64,000 nucleotides of DNA from Castellaniella defragrans (GTDB lineage Bacteria > Pseudomonadota > Gammaproteobacteria > Burkholderiales > Burkholderiaceae_B): contig NZ_JACHIB010000021.1 of the NCBI RefSeq assembly GCF_014203015.1, forward strand, positions 1-64,000. The letters are read 5' to 3'. The stretch's first letter is position 1. Every line of letters begins with the position of its first letter. This document shows, piece by piece, positions 17,331 to 28,017 of this stretch. Below the pieces are notes generated by a model that saw nothing but the letters and a program-made list of their open reading frames with translations, was not told where the DNA came from and ran no database searches. Both the position numbers and the translations under genes were made by a program.

Positions 17331-19052
17331 ATGGAACTCAATGGCGCCGACATCGTCGTGCGTTGTCTGATCGAGGAAGGCGTAGACCATGTGTTTGGCT
17401 ACCCCGGCGGCGCGGTCCTCTACATCTACGACGCGATCTACAAGCAAGACAAATTCCAGCACGTGCTCGTGCGGCACGAACAGGCGGCCGTCCACGCCGC
17501 CGATGCCTATTCCCGCTCCTCCAACAAAGTCGGCGTCTGCCTCGTGACCAGCGGTCCGGGCGTGACCAATGCCGTCACCGGCATCGCCACGGCCTACATG
17601 GACTCGATCCCCATGGTCGTGATCAGCGGCCAGGTGCCCACGCACGCCATCGGCCAGGACGCCTTCCAGGAATGCGACACGGTCGGCATCACCCGGCCCT
17701 GCGTCAAGCACAACTTCCTGGTGCGCGACGTCAAGGACCTGGCCGAGACCATGCGCCGCGCCTTCTACATCGCGCGCTCCGGCCGTCCCGGCCCGGTGCT
17801 GGTGGACATCCCCAAGGACGTCTCCGTGGCGATGTGCAAGTACACGCCGCCGCGCGCCCCGGTCCAGCTGCGTTCCTACGCGCCGGTCACCAAGGGTCAC
17901 CAGGGCCAGATCAAGAAGGCCGTGCAGATGCTGCTGGCCGCCGAGCGTCCGATGATCTACGCCGGCGGCGGGGTCGTGCTGGCCGACGCCGCCGACGAGC
18001 TGCGCAAGCTGGTGCGCATGACCGGCGCGCCCTGCACCACGACCCTGATGGGCCTGGGCGCCTATCCGGGCACGGACGAGCGCTTCGTCGGCATGCCCGG
18101 CATGCACGGCACCTACGAAGCCAACATGGCGATGCAGCACTGCGACGTGCTGATCGGCATCGGCGCGCGCTTCGACGACCGCGTCATCGGCAATCCCAAG
18201 CATTTCGCCCAGGTGCCGCGCAAGATCGTGCACGTGGACATCGACCCGTCCTCGATCTCCAAGCGGGTGCGGGTGGACGTGCCCATCGTGGGCGACGTCA
18301 AGGAAGTCCTGCAGGACCTGCTCGGCCTGTACGCCCAGTCCATGGCCGAACAGGGCGCGGCGGAACGGCGCCTGGATGCCTGGTGGAAGCAGATCGACGC
18401 CTGGCGCGGCCGCAAGTGCCTGGACTACGAGGCGTCCGACACGGTGATCAAGCCCCAGTTCGTGGTCCAGAAGCTGTGGGAAATCACGCGCGGCCAGGCC
18501 TTCGTCACGTCCGACGTGGGCCAGCACCAGATGTGGGCGGCCCAGTACTATCCCTTCCCGGAGCCGCGCCGCTGGATCAATTCCGGCGGCCTGGGCACCA
18601 TGGGCGTGGGCCTGCCCTACGCCATGGGGGTGCAGATGGCCAATCCGGACCGCGACGTCGCCGTCATCACCGGCGAGGGCTCGATCCAGATGAACATCCA
18701 GGAGCTGTCCACCTGCAGCCAGTACCGCCTCACGCCCAAGATCCTGTGCCTGAACAACCGCTACCTGGGCATGGTGCGCCAGTGGCAGGAAATCGAGTAC
18801 GGTTCGCGCTATTCGGAATCCTACGTCGACGCCCTGCCGGACTTCGTCAAGCTCGCCGAGAGCTACGGCCACATCGGCATGCGCATCGACAAGCCGGCCG
18901 ACGTCGAGCCGGCCCTGCGCGAGGCGTTCACGAAATACAAGGACCGTCTGGTGTTCATGGATTTCATCACCGATCAGACCGAGAACGTCTGGCCCATGGT
19001 GAAGGCGGGCCGCGGCCTGACCGAGATGCTGCTGGGTTCCGAGGATCTGTGA
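17331..19052 (+). CDS. ilvI: acetolactate synthase large subunit
   Basis: The protein is 573 aa. The catalytic glutamate of the thiamine diphosphate site is near residue 50 in LVRHEQAAVHAADAY. FAD/substrate blocks include TSGPGVTNAVTGIATAYMDS and GIGARFDDRVIGN. The TPP-binding motif starts at GEGSIQMNIQE and closes with NNRYLGMVRQ; the GDG of many homologues is GEG here. It condenses pyruvate with pyruvate or 2-ketobutyrate in valine, leucine and isoleucine synthesis. An AAAGGAA ribosome binding site supports the start. The regulatory subunit gene follows after 11 nt. Confidence 0.95.
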   Translation: MELNGADIVVRCLIEEGVDHVFGYPGGAVLYIYDAIYKQDKFQHVLVRHEQAAVHAADAYSRSSNKVGVCLVTSGPGVTNAVTGIATAYMDSIPMVVISGQVPTHAIGQDAFQECDTVGITRPCVKHNFLVRDVKDLAETMRRAFYIARSGRPGPVLVDIPKDVSVAMCKYTPPRAPVQLRSYAPVTKGHQGQIKKAVQMLLAAERPMIYAGGGVVLADAADELRKLVRMTGAPCTTTLMGLGAYPGTDERFVGMPGMHGTYEANMAMQHCDVLIGIGARFDDRVIGNPKHFAQVPRKIVHVDIDPSSISKRVRVDVPIVGDVKEVLQDLLGLYAQSMAEQGAAERRLDAWWKQIDAWRGRKCLDYEASDTVIKPQFVVQKLWEITRGQAFVTSDVGQHQMWAAQYYPFPEPRRWINSGGLGTMGVGLPYAMGVQMANPDRDVAVITGEGSIQMNIQELSTCSQYRLTPKILCLNNRYLGMVRQWQEIEYGSRYSESYVDALPDFVKLAESYGHIGMRIDKPADVEPALREAFTKYKDRLVFMDFITDQTENVWPMVKAGRGLTEMLLGSEDL

Positions 19053-19063
19053 GGGGATAAGAC

Positions 19064-19555
19064 ATGAAACACGTGATTTCCATCCTGCTGGAAAACGAAC
19101 CCGGCGCCCTGTCGCGCGTGGTGGGGCTGTTTTCGGCGCGCGGCTACAACATCGAGACGCTCACCGTCGCGCCCACCGAGGACGCCACCCTGTCGCGCAT
19201 GACCATCGTCACGGTCGGCTCCGACGAGATCATCGAGCAGATCACCAAGCACCTGAACCGGCTGGTGGACGTGGTCAAGGTCGTGGACCTGTCCGAAGGC
19301 CCCCACGTCGAGCGCGAGCTCATGCTGATCAAGGTGCGCGCGGTCGGCAAGGAACGCGAGGAAATGAAGCGCATGGCGGAGATCTTCCGCGGGCGCATCA
19401 TCGACGTCACCGACAAGACCTACACCATCGAGCTGACCGGGGTGCAGGACAAGATCGCCGCCTTCATCGGGGCGCTGGACCGCAGCGCCATCCTGGAGAC
19501 GGTCCGCACCGGCGTCTCCGGGGTGGGGCGCGGCGAGCGCGTATTGAAGTTGTGA
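19064..19555 (+). CDS. ilvH: acetolactate synthase small (regulatory) subunit
   Basis: The 163-aa protein has the N-terminal ACT domain motif ISILLENEPGALSRVVGLFSARGYNIE and the C-terminal regulatory domain of IlvH/IlvN. It stimulates the large subunit and confers feedback inhibition by valine. GAGGGG precedes the start, 11 nt after ilvI, and the two are certainly one operon. Confidence 0.95.
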   Translation: MKHVISILLENEPGALSRVVGLFSARGYNIETLTVAPTEDATLSRMTIVTVGSDEIIEQITKHLNRLVDVVKVVDLSEGPHVERELMLIKVRAVGKEREEMKRMAEIFRGRIIDVTDKTYTIELTGVQDKIAAFIGALDRSAILETVRTGVSGVGRGERVLKL

Positions 19556-19607
19556 GCCCCCTGCTGCGGCCCGTCTCGCGGCTTGCATGCCGCTCGGATG
19601 CTTCAGG

Positions 19608-19637
19608 CATGAAATAGTCCGCAGGGGCTATTTCATG
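19608..19637. promoter_or_regulatory. 10-bp-stem hairpin between ilvH and ilvC
   Basis: CATGAAATAG and CTATTTCATG form a perfect 10-bp stem with a 10-nt loop. No T tract follows on either strand, so it is not a standard terminator. It is markedly more AT-rich than its surroundings. It may be an mRNA-stability or regulatory structure, or an operator. Confidence 0.5.
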
Positions 19638-19676
19638 TCCCCCCCTCATCCCAACCTCTCGTTTCAGAATCAATAA

Positions 19677-20708
<1,032 letters not shown>

Positions 20709-20726
20709 TCCTTTCCACGCTGCGGA

Positions 20727-20761
20727 CAGCCGGCCACCTTGCCGAGGGGCCGGCTGTTTTT
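20727..20761 (+). terminator. intrinsic terminator after ilvC
   Basis: CAGCCGGCC and GGCCGGCTG form a 9-bp stem followed by TTTTT, 18 nt after the ilvC stop. Confidence 0.9.
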
Positions 20762-20846
20762 CGTTGGGGCGCCGGCGGGTCCGCGCGCGGGCATGCCCCC
20801 GCGCCGGCCCGGCCCGGCCCGCGCGCGGCGCGGATCCGGCGCGGCG

Positions 20847-20874
20847 TCCGGCATCCGGCATCCGGCATCCGGCG
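20847..20874. repeat. 7-bp tandem repeat, four units
   Basis: TCCGGCA is repeated three times, followed by TCCGGCG, just upstream of psd. It is a short simple repeat with no evident function. Confidence 0.6.
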
Positions 20875-20927
20875 GCATGCCGCTTGCGTGTCTCCCCATG
20901 CCGAATTGGGTTATTCTTGCGCCTACC

Positions 20928-21608
20928 ATGAAAATCCCCCCGTATCCCCATCCCCTGATCGCCCGCGAGGGCTGGCTCATCCTGGCCGGCGCGGCGATCG
21001 TTTCCCTGCTGGTGACCTGGTGGTCGCCCTGGGTCTCCATCCCGTTCTGGGTGTTCACGCTGTTCGCCCTGCAGTTCTTCCGCGATCCCGCGCGCGAGGC
21101 GCCGGAGGGCGAAGGCCTGGTGCTGTGCCCGGCCGACGGCCGCGTCGTCTGCGTCGTGGACGCGGCCGATCCCTACGCGGGCGGGCGTCCCGCCTTGAAG
21201 ATCAGCGTCTTCATGAACGTGTTCAACGTCCACTCGAACCGCGTCCCGGTCGACGGCGAGGTCCAGTCCATCGAATACTTCCCGGGCCGGTTCTTCAACG
21301 CGGCCCTGGACAAGTCCTCGCTGGAGAACGAGCGCAACGCCATGGTGCTGCGCACGCCCGGCGGCCACATCGTCACGGCCGTGCAGGTGGCCGGCCTGGT
21401 GGCCAAGCGCATCCTGTGCCATGCCCAGGTGGGGCAGAAGCTGTACGCGGGGCAGCGCTACGGTTTCATCCGCTTCGGTTCGCGGGTGGACGTATACTTG
21501 CCTCCAGGGACCCGGCCCAGGGTCGCCCTGGGCGACAAGGTCAAGGCCACCCGCACGGTCCTGGCCGAACTGCCCGTCCCGCCCCGCGATGACGCCTCAG
21601 CAGCCTGA
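20928..21608 (+). CDS. psd: phosphatidylserine decarboxylase proenzyme
   Basis: The 226-aa short-form enzyme has an N-terminal hydrophobic anchor (residues 12-48). The block [19 protein letters not shown] contains the conserved NVH motif, and the self-cleavage site is at Gly-Ser in [14 protein letters not shown]. Cleavage there produces the beta chain and the pyruvoyl-bearing alpha chain. It makes phosphatidylethanolamine from phosphatidylserine. The next gene, pssA, supplies its substrate. An upstream in-frame ATG at 20898 is possible. Confidence 0.93.
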   Translation: MKIPPYPHPLIAREGWLILAGAAIVSLLVTWWSPWVSIPFWVFTLFALQFFRDPAREAPEGEGLVLCPADGRVVCVVDAADPYAGGRPALKISVFMNVFNVHSNRVPVDGEVQSIEYFPGRFFNAALDKSSLENERNAMVLRTPGGHIVTAVQVAGLVAKRILCHAQVGQKLYAGQRYGFIRFGSRVDVYLPPGTRPRVALGDKVKATRTVLAELPVPPRDDASAA

Positions 21609-21612
21609 ATCC

Positions 21613-22398
21613 ATGCCTGACGAACCGCAGCGCCGCCGCAGCATCTACCTGCTGCCCAACGCCTTCACCACCGCCAACCTGTTCGCGGGCTTCTACGCCG
21701 TCGTCCAGGCCATGAACCAGCACTTCGACGTGGCGGCCATCGCCATCTTCCTGGCGATGGTGTTCGACAGCATGGACGGGCGCGTGGCGCGGCTCACCAA
21801 CACCCAGTCCGCCTTCGGCGAGCAGTACGACTCCCTGGCCGACATGATTTCCTTCGGCATGGCGCCCGCGCTGGTGATGTACGAATGGTCGCTGCAGGGC
21901 CTGGGCCGCTGGGGCTGGCTGGCCGCCTTCGTCTACGTGGTGGGCGCCGCCCTGCGCCTGGCGCGCTTCAACGCCAACATCGGCAAGGTCGACAAGCAGT
22001 ACTTCCAGGGCCTGCCCAGCCCCGCGGCGGCGGCGCTGGTCGCCGGCTTCGTCTGGCTGTCGGTGGACAACAAGCTGTCCCTGTCCGACGGCGTCATCCC
22101 CTGGGCCGCCTTCGCAATGACGGTCTACGCCGGCGTGGCCATGGTGTCCAACGCGCCGTTCTTCAGCGGCAAGTCCTTCGCGCTGGGCCGCAGCGTGCCC
22201 TTCTGGGTCATGCTGGTGGTGGTGGCGGTGTTCGTCTTCGTCTCCAGCGATCCGCCGGTGGTGCTGTTCGCCCTGTTCGTGCTCTACAGCCTGTCGGGCT
22301 GGGTGCTGCTGCTGTGGCGCGTGCGCCGGGCGCGCCGCCTGGGGCAGCGCATGCGCAGCGCCGAAGGCGCCGACGACGCCGGGAGCGGGCCATCCTGA
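21613..22398 (+). CDS. pssA: CDP-diacylglycerol--serine O-phosphatidyltransferase
   Basis: The protein is about 261 aa with several membrane helices. It has the CDP-alcohol phosphotransferase signature DG-x2-AR-x8-G-x3-D-x3-D, seen as DGRVAR followed by GEQYDSLAD. It makes phosphatidylserine from CDP-diacylglycerol and serine, feeding the Psd step encoded immediately upstream. An alternative ATG at 21589 would add eight residues and overlap psd by 20 nt; neither start has a clear ribosome binding site. Confidence 0.92.
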   Translation: MPDEPQRRRSIYLLPNAFTTANLFAGFYAVVQAMNQHFDVAAIAIFLAMVFDSMDGRVARLTNTQSAFGEQYDSLADMISFGMAPALVMYEWSLQGLGRWGWLAAFVYVVGAALRLARFNANIGKVDKQYFQGLPSPAAAALVAGFVWLSVDNKLSLSDGVIPWAAFAMTVYAGVAMVSNAPFFSGKSFALGRSVPFWVMLVVVAVFVFVSSDPPVVLFALFVLYSLSGWVLLLWRVRRARRLGQRMRSAEGADDAGSGPS

Positions 22399-22429
22399 AC
22401 GGATGTGCGCGTTCCGGGCCGCAATCCGC

Positions 22430-22435
22430 TATAAT
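22430..22435 (+). promoter_or_regulatory. -10 element of the rpsO promoter
   Basis: TATAAT matches the -10 consensus, lies 88 nt upstream of rpsO, and would start transcription just before the leader hairpin. The -35 region is not convincing. Confidence 0.5.
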
Positions 22436-22443
22436 CTTCCCCG

Positions 22444-22466
22444 CGCCACGATTTGCGTGGCGTTTT
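22444..22466 (+). promoter_or_regulatory. stem-loop at the 5' end of rpsO mRNA
   Basis: CGCCACG and CGTGGCG make a 7-bp stem with a 5-nt loop followed by TTTT. Placed right after the predicted start of transcription, it could terminate read-through from pssA, protect the rpsO mRNA 5' end, or take part in S15 autoregulation. The sequence cannot separate these. Confidence 0.5.
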
Positions 22467-22522
22467 CATTTCATCCCACGGCAGCGCGCCTCGGTGCTGC
22501 CGCCTGTCCATTGAGGAATAAA

Positions 22523-22792
22523 ATGTCTGTTGCAGATATCGTCAAATCCGACATCGTTGCGCAATTCCAGCGCGCCGCCAGCGACACCGGCTCTCCCGAA
22601 GTCCAGGTGGCCCTGCTCACGGCCCGCATCAACGAGCTGACCGGCCACTTCAAGACCCACAAGAAGGACCACCATTCGCGTCGCGGCCTGCTGCGCATGG
22701 TCAGCCGCCGCCGCAAGCTGCTGGACTACCTGAAGGGCCGCAACCCGGATTCGTATCGCGCGCTGATCGAAAAACTCGGCCTGCGCAAGTAA
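22523..22792 (+). CDS. rpsO: 30S ribosomal protein S15
   Basis: The 89-aa protein has the canonical length. The S15 signature is present: [21 protein letters not shown], then [25 protein letters not shown]. It binds 16S rRNA at the 20-21-22 helix junction and is an early assembly protein. A TTGAGGAATAAA ribosome binding site precedes the start. The rpsO-pnp order is the classical bacterial arrangement. Confidence 0.98.
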   Translation: MSVADIVKSDIVAQFQRAASDTGSPEVQVALLTARINELTGHFKTHKKDHHSRRGLLRMVSRRRKLLDYLKGRNPDSYRALIEKLGLRK

Positions 22793-22821
22793 TGCCCGGG
22801 GGCTTTGCTCCCCTTCGCACG

Positions 22822-22866
22822 AGCCGTGCCCGCTGCATCGTTTTGCGCAGCGTGCGCGGCTTTTTG
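22822..22866 (+). terminator. terminator between rpsO and pnp
   Basis: AGCCGTGCCCGCTGC can pair with GCAGCGTGCGCGGCT across a short loop, followed by TTTTTG. The stem has one or two internal mismatches. Confidence 0.75.
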
Positions 22867-22951
22867 TCATGGGTCGCCGCAATCAGCCCCGCCTCCGGTG
22901 GGCGGGTCGCGGGCAGGAGCCTCGCGGGCGCCCCTTTTATAGGATCAGAAA

Positions 22952-25093
22952 ATGTTCAATAAAGTGAGCAAGTCGTTCCAGTACGGTCAGCACACTGTCG
23001 TCCTGGAAACCGGCGAAGTCGCCCGCCAGGCCGGCGGCGCCGTGATGGTGTCCGTCGACGACACGGTGGTGCTGGCCACGGTGGTGGCCGCCAAGACCGC
23101 CAAGCCCGGCCAGGACTTCTTCCCGCTGACCGTCGATTACGTCGAGAAGACCTATGCGGCCGGCAAGATCCCGGGCGGCTTCTTCAAGCGCGAAGGCAAG
23201 CCCTCCGAAAAGGAAATCCTCACCTCCCGCCTGATCGACCGTCCGCTGCGTCCGCTGTTCCCGGAAGGCTTCTACAACGAAGTCCAGATCATCATCCATA
23301 CGGTGTCGGTCAATCCCGAAGTCGATCCCGACATCCCCGCCCTGATCGGCGCATCGGCCGCCCTGGCGATCTCCGGCATCCCCTTCAACGGCCCGGTGGG
23401 CGCCGCCCGCGTGGGCTACATCGACGGCCAGTACGTCCTCAACCCCAGCGCCTCGCAGGTGCGTGGCGAATCCCAGCTGGACCTGGTGGTGGCCGGGACC
23501 GAGGCCGCCGTGCTGATGGTCGAATCCGAAGCCAAACAGCTGTCCGAGGAAGTCATGCTCGGCGCCGTGGTGTTCGGCCACGAGCAGATGCAGGCCGCCA
23601 TCAACGCCATCCATGAACTGGTGGCCGAGGCCGGCAAGCCCGAATGGGACTGGCAGCCCGCCCCGCGCAACGAGGTCCTGGCCACCGCCGTGCGCGCGGC
23701 CGCCTTCGAGCCCCTGAAGGCCGTCTACCAGCTGCGCGACAAGCAGGAGCGCACCACGCGCCTGCGCCAGGTCTACGCCGACGTCAAGGCCAAGCTGGCC
23801 GAGCACGCGGCGGCCCGGGGCGACGACGCCCCCGACAGCGTCGAAGTCGAGAACATGCTGTTCGCCCTGGAATCGGAAATCGTCCGCGGCCAGATCCTGA
23901 ACGGCGAGCCGCGCATCGACGGCCGCGACACGCGCACCGTGCGCCCGATCAGCATCCGCCTGGGCGTGCTGCCGCGCGCCCACGGCTCGGCGCTGTTCAC
24001 GCGCGGCGAAACCCAGGCGCTGGTGGTCACCACCCTGGGCACCAAGCAGGACGAGCAGATCATCGATTCGATCATGGGCGAGTACCGCGACCGCTTCATG
24101 ATGCACTACAACATGCCGCCGTTCGCCACCGGCGAGACCGGCCGCTTCGGCGTGCCCAAGCGCCGCGAGATCGGCCACGGCCGCCTGGCCAAGCGCGCCC
24201 TGTCGCCGCTGCTGCCCGCCGCGGAAGACTTCCAGTACACCCTGCGCCTGGTGTCCGAGATCACCGAGTCCAACGGCTCCTCGTCCATGGCCTCGGTCTG
24301 CGGCGGCAGCCTGTCCATGATGGACGCCGGCGTGCCGGTCAAGGACCACGTGGCGGGCGTCGCCATGGGCCTGATCAAGGAAGGCGGCAAGTTCGCCGTC
24401 CTGACCGACATCCTGGGCGACGAGGATCACCTGGGCGACATGGACTTCAAGGTGGCCGGCACCGTCGGCGGCATCACCGCCCTGCAGATGGACATCAAGA
24501 TCCAGGGCATCACCAAGGAAATCATGCAGGTGGCGCTGGCCCAGGCCCGCGAAGGCCGTCTGCACATCCTGGGCAAGATGCGCGAGGCCATCGACGGCTC
24601 CCGCCAGGAACTGTCCGACTTCGCGCCGCGCATGCTGAGCATCAAGATCAACCCGGAAAAGATCCGCGACGTGATCGGCAAGGGCGGCGCCACCATCCGC
24701 GCGCTGACCGAAGAAACCGGCTGCCAGATCGACATCAGCGACGATGGCAGCATCACCATCGCCAGCGCCGACCTGGACCGCGCCCACGAAGCCGAGCGCC
24801 GCATCAAGGAACTGACCGCCGACGTCGAGGTGGGGCAGGAATACCAGGGCACCGTCCAGCGCCTGCTGGATTTCGGCGCCATCGTCCAGGTCCTGCCCGG
24901 CCGCGACGGCCTGCTGCACATCTCGGAGATCGCCAACTACCGCATCGCCGACATCAACGACGTGCTGAAGGTCGGCCAGACGCTGCGCGTCAAGATCCTG
25001 GAAGCCGACGAACGCGGCCGCCTGCGCCTGTCGGTCAAGGCGATCGGCGGGATCGAGGCCCAGGGCGGTCCCTCCGCTCCGGCCGCGCAGTAA
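22952..25093 (+). CDS. pnp: polyribonucleotide nucleotidyltransferase (PNPase)
   Basis: The 713-aa full-length enzyme has two RNase PH domains (about 1-230 and 310-540) separated by a helical domain. A KH domain ([21 protein letters not shown], near 570) and an S1 domain ([20 protein letters not shown], near 630) follow. It degrades RNA from the 3' end by phosphorolysis and is part of the RNA degradosome. It lies downstream of rpsO and ends at a bidirectional terminator. Confidence 0.98.
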   Translation: MFNKVSKSFQYGQHTVVLETGEVARQAGGAVMVSVDDTVVLATVVAAKTAKPGQDFFPLTVDYVEKTYAAGKIPGGFFKREGKPSEKEILTSRLIDRPLRPLFPEGFYNEVQIIIHTVSVNPEVDPDIPALIGASAALAISGIPFNGPVGAARVGYIDGQYVLNPSASQVRGESQLDLVVAGTEAAVLMVESEAKQLSEEVMLGAVVFGHEQMQAAINAIHELVAEAGKPEWDWQPAPRNEVLATAVRAAAFEPLKAVYQLRDKQERTTRLRQVYADVKAKLAEHAAARGDDAPDSVEVENMLFALESEIVRGQILNGEPRIDGRDTRTVRPISIRLGVLPRAHGSALFTRGETQALVVTTLGTKQDEQIIDSIMGEYRDRFMMHYNMPPFATGETGRFGVPKRREIGHGRLAKRALSPLLPAAEDFQYTLRLVSEITESNGSSSMASVCGGSLSMMDAGVPVKDHVAGVAMGLIKEGGKFAVLTDILGDEDHLGDMDFKVAGTVGGITALQMDIKIQGITKEIMQVALAQAREGRLHILGKMREAIDGSRQELSDFAPRMLSIKINPEKIRDVIGKGGATIRALTEETGCQIDISDDGSITIASADLDRAHEAERRIKELTADVEVGQEYQGTVQRLLDFGAIVQVLPGRDGLLHISEIANYRIADINDVLKVGQTLRVKILEADERGRLRLSVKAIGGIEAQGGPSAPAAQ

Positions 25094-25131
25094 TCCCGCA
25101 TCGTCTCCGCGGCCCGCGGGGCCGCGGAAGC

Positions 25132-25168
25132 GAACGAAAAAGACGCCTTCGTGGCGTTTTTTTCGTTC
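25132..25168. terminator. bidirectional terminator between pnp and fliD
   Basis: GAACGAAAAA, GACGCC, a short loop, GGCGTTTTTTTCGTTC: the long stem ends in A and T runs on the two sides, serving pnp on the plus strand and probably fliD on the minus strand. Confidence 0.85.
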
Positions 25169-25204
25169 CGGCCGGAGAAAAGGCGCATGTGGCGCCGGAA
25201 AACC

Positions 25205-25245
25205 GGCGTGCGCCGCGTGTCTTCGGGCGTGCGCCGCGTGTCTTG
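25205..25245. repeat. 19-bp direct repeat
   Basis: GGCGTGCGCCGCGTGTCTT occurs at 25205-25223 and again at 25227-25245, separated by 3 bp, in the gap between the pnp terminator and fliD. Function unknown. Confidence 0.6.
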
Positions 25246-25295
25246 CGCCGTGGCGCGGGGCGCCTGCCCGCGTGTCCGCCTGTCTGTGCGCCCGC

Positions 25296-26690
25296 CTATC
25301 CCAGGCCGGACAGCTGCTGCGTCAGGTAGGTGCTCAATGAGTTCATCTGCGCCATCGCGGCGTCCAGCGCGGTGAACTGCTGGCGATAGGTGTCCATCTG
25401 GGCGGCGATGCGGTCGGAGGTCTGGTCGTACTGGGCCTTCAGGTCGTTCAACATGTCGTTGGCGCCGGCGGTGGCCGATGAAAACGACCCGCCGCTTTGC
25501 AGGAGATCGGCCGTCAGGGTCTGGAAGGCGCCGCCGATGCCGGTCGATCCGCCCAGGAGGCTTCGCACGTCCGCGGGATCGCTGGCGAGCAGGTCGGACA
25601 GGGTATCGGCATTCAGCGAAAGCTGCCCGCTGGCGGGATCGGTGCTCAGGCCGAGGTTGAACAGGGAGCCGATGGCGCCGCCCGGGACGGACGTGTCGAG
25701 CGCGTCGAACAGCCGTTCCTGGACTTCCAGGGCGAGCGGATCGCCCGTGAGGGGACTGCCGGTCTGGGTCGTGGTGTCGTAGGCGGTGAGCGACTGCAGG
25801 GTCGAGAGCACGCTGTTGTATGCCGTCACCAGGCCTTGCGCGGCCTGTATCGTCTGCGCGTCGTCGTGGGTGAGGGAGAGCGTGGCGGGCGAGGCGTCCA
25901 CCGCGTTCAGGTCGAGCGTGACGCCCGTCACCGCGCCGTCCACCGTGTTGCTCTGGCTGGTGATGGCGATGCCGTCGATGTGCAGCAGGGCGTTGCTGGC
26001 CGGGTTTTCGGTGACGCTCGAACCGGCGCCCTGGGTGAAGCCCAGGATGTCCTGCAGGCTGGCGTTGTCGCTGCCGATGCTGGCGACCGCCGCCTGGGTG
26101 CCGGTCTGCCGGGCGATGAGCAGCAGGTGATAGGGGGTGCCCGAGCCGTCGTTGATGATCGTGGCCGATACGCCGAGCGACGCATCCGCGTTGATGGCGC
26201 TGGCCAGGCCGCCGAGCGAAGTGTCCTTGCCCGTGAGGTCGAGTACGTGGCTCGTGCCGTCGGCCAGGGTGAAGGTGATCGTGCCGCCCGTGCCGTTGCT
26301 GGCGGTGCGGCTGGCTTGCCCGGCGCTCGCCAGGGTCTGCGCGCTTGCCAATTGATCGACCGAGATGCTGTATTGCCCGGCGATGGCCCCGCTGCCGACG
26401 CTGGCCGTGAAGGCGGGACTGCCGACGCTGGCCTGCAGCGTGTCGAAGGCGGACGCGTCGGCCAGGGTCTGCGCGGCGGTCTGCAGGCCGCCGAGTGCGC
26501 CTTGCAGCTTGCCGTAGGCCGACAGGGTGGCGTTGAGCGAGTCTTCCTGGTTCTGGATGGGCTGCAAGGCCGCGTCTTCGCCAGTTTCCAGCTGTTCGAG
26601 GAGGGTGCCGAGCGGCAGGCCCGAGCCCACGCCCAGCGACGAAATCGTGGAGACATCAGAGGAACCGGCTGAAATTGCGGACAAGGCCAT
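25296..26690 (-). CDS. fliD: flagellar hook-associated protein 2 (filament cap)
   Basis: The 464-aa protein has the FliD N-terminal motif [21 protein letters not shown] followed by a coiled-coil-prone region. The central domain is rich in Ala, Ser, Thr and Gly, and the C-terminal helical region ends [20 protein letters not shown] and [11 protein letters not shown]. FliD caps the growing filament and guides flagellin folding. No other flagellar gene is nearby, which is unusual because fliD normally sits beside fliS, fliT or flagellin genes. Confidence 0.88.
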   Translation of the reverse strand: MALSAISAGSSDVSTISSLGVGSGLPLGTLLEQLETGEDAALQPIQNQEDSLNATLSAYGKLQGALGGLQTAAQTLADASAFDTLQASVGSPAFTASVGSGAIAGQYSISVDQLASAQTLASAGQASRTASNGTGGTITFTLADGTSHVLDLTGKDTSLGGLASAINADASLGVSATIINDGSGTPYHLLLIARQTGTQAAVASIGSDNASLQDILGFTQGAGSSVTENPASNALLHIDGIAITSQSNTVDGAVTGVTLDLNAVDASPATLSLTHDDAQTIQAAQGLVTAYNSVLSTLQSLTAYDTTTQTGSPLTGDPLALEVQERLFDALDTSVPGGAIGSLFNLGLSTDPASGQLSLNADTLSDLLASDPADVRSLLGGSTGIGGAFQTLTADLLQSGGSFSSATAGANDMLNDLKAQYDQTSDRIAAQMDTYRQQFTALDAAMAQMNSLSTYLTQQLSGLG

Positions 26691-26868
26691 GATGAACTCC
26701 GGTGAGCGGTTTCCCTGGGGCAGCGGCCCGGCGGAAAAGTTCAGTGATCCATTGGTAAATGAGTGTTTCCGCCGTGGGGCGCCGGGCCCGGCCGTGCGAT
26801 GGGTGGAGGCCCCCTTCGCCGGACCGCTGCGCGGCGGCGGCCGGGCCGGCCCCCGCAGGCACGCCGCG

Positions 26869-27849
26869 CTACCGCAGGGTCAGCACGATCTTGCCGATCT
26901 GTTCGCCCGCGTCCATCATGGCGTGGGCGCGCGCGGCCTCGGACAGCGGGAAGGTCGCGTGGATCGAGGGCCGCACCGCGCCGGATTCCAGCAGCGGCCA
27001 GACGCGCTCGCGCAGCGCGCGGGCGATGCGGGCCTTGAATTCCACCGGGCGCGCCCGCAGCGTCGAGCCCGTCACCGTCAGGCGGCGGCGCATCACCTGG
27101 CCGCAGTTCAGCGTGCCGCGCGCGCCGCCCAGCAGGGCGATCATCACCAGCCGGCCGTCGTCGGCCAGGGCCTCGATGTTGCGCGCCAGGTAGTCGCCCG
27201 CGACCATGTCCAGGATCACGTCCACGCCGCGTCCGTTCGTCAGCGCCTTGATTTCCGCGACGAAGTCCTGCGCGCGGTAGTCGATGCCGCGCGTGCAGCC
27301 CAGCGCTTCGATGGCCCGCACGCGCTCGGCGCTGCCGGCGGTGGCGTAGACCGTGTGGCCGAAGGCGCGCGCCAGCGCGATGGCCGTCGTGCCGATGCCG
27401 CTCGCGCCGCCGTGGACCAGCAGGGTCTCGCCGGGCGCCAGGGCGCCGCGGTCGAAGACGTTGCTCCAGACGGTGAAATAGGTTTCCGGCAGCGCGGCGG
27501 CTTCGACCATGGACAGCCCGGCCGGCACCGGCAGGCACTGCGCGGCCGGCGCCGTGCAGAATTGCGCGTAGCCGCCGCCGGCCACCAGGGCGCAGACCGC
27601 GTCGCCCGGCTTGAATCCGGCGGATTCCGGCGCGCCGCCGACGATGCGGCCGGCGACTTCCAGGCCGGGCAGGTCGGATGCGCCGGCCGGAGGCGGATAG
27701 CTGCCCTGGCGCTGGAACACGTCGGGCCGGTTGACCCCGGCGGCCTCGACCTCGATCAGGACTTCGCCGGGACCGGGAACGGGGGTGGGGCGGTCCGCCA
27801 TGCGCAGGACTTCGGGGCCGCCCGGCGCAGTGATTTCAATGGCTTGCAT
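26869..27849 (-). CDS. NAD(P)H-quinone oxidoreductase, PIG3-like
   Basis: The 326-aa zinc-independent medium-chain dehydrogenase has an N-terminal block [20 protein letters not shown] and a [17 protein letters not shown] motif typical of the PIG3 quinone oxidoreductase group. The NADPH-binding segment is [22 protein letters not shown]. The start at 27849 has AAGGAG 7 nt upstream and is preferred to 27879. It is a single-gene unit on the minus strand. Confidence 0.88.
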   Translation of the reverse strand: MQAIEITAPGGPEVLRMADRPTPVPGPGEVLIEVEAAGVNRPDVFQRQGSYPPPAGASDLPGLEVAGRIVGGAPESAGFKPGDAVCALVAGGGYAQFCTAPAAQCLPVPAGLSMVEAAALPETYFTVWSNVFDRGALAPGETLLVHGGASGIGTTAIALARAFGHTVYATAGSAERVRAIEALGCTRGIDYRAQDFVAEIKALTNGRGVDVILDMVAGDYLARNIEALADDGRLVMIALLGGARGTLNCGQVMRRRLTVTGSTLRARPVEFKARIARALRERVWPLLESGAVRPSIHATFPLSEAARAHAMMDAGEQIGKIVLTLR

Positions 27850-27907
27850 ATGGCGCTCCTTGGAATGTGCACGGGGCATTATGCGCTACACTTTCGGTCT
27901 TCGATGC

Positions 27908-27997
27908 GGAAGCGTGCCAGAGCGGTTGAATGGACCGGTCTTGAAAACCGGCGATGGGGCAACCCATCCGTGAGTTCGAATCTCACCGCTTCCGCCA
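27908..27997 (+). tRNA. tRNA-Ser (UGA)
   Basis: The 90-nt class II tRNA has acceptor stem GGAAGCG paired with CGCTTCC, discriminator G and encoded CCA. The anticodon TGA sits in the GGTCTTGAAAACC arm, there is a long variable arm (GATGGGGCAACCCATC), and the T arm contains GTTCGAATC. Confidence 0.97.
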
Positions 27998-28017
27998 CTG
28001 ATCGGGGAAGCCACGAC

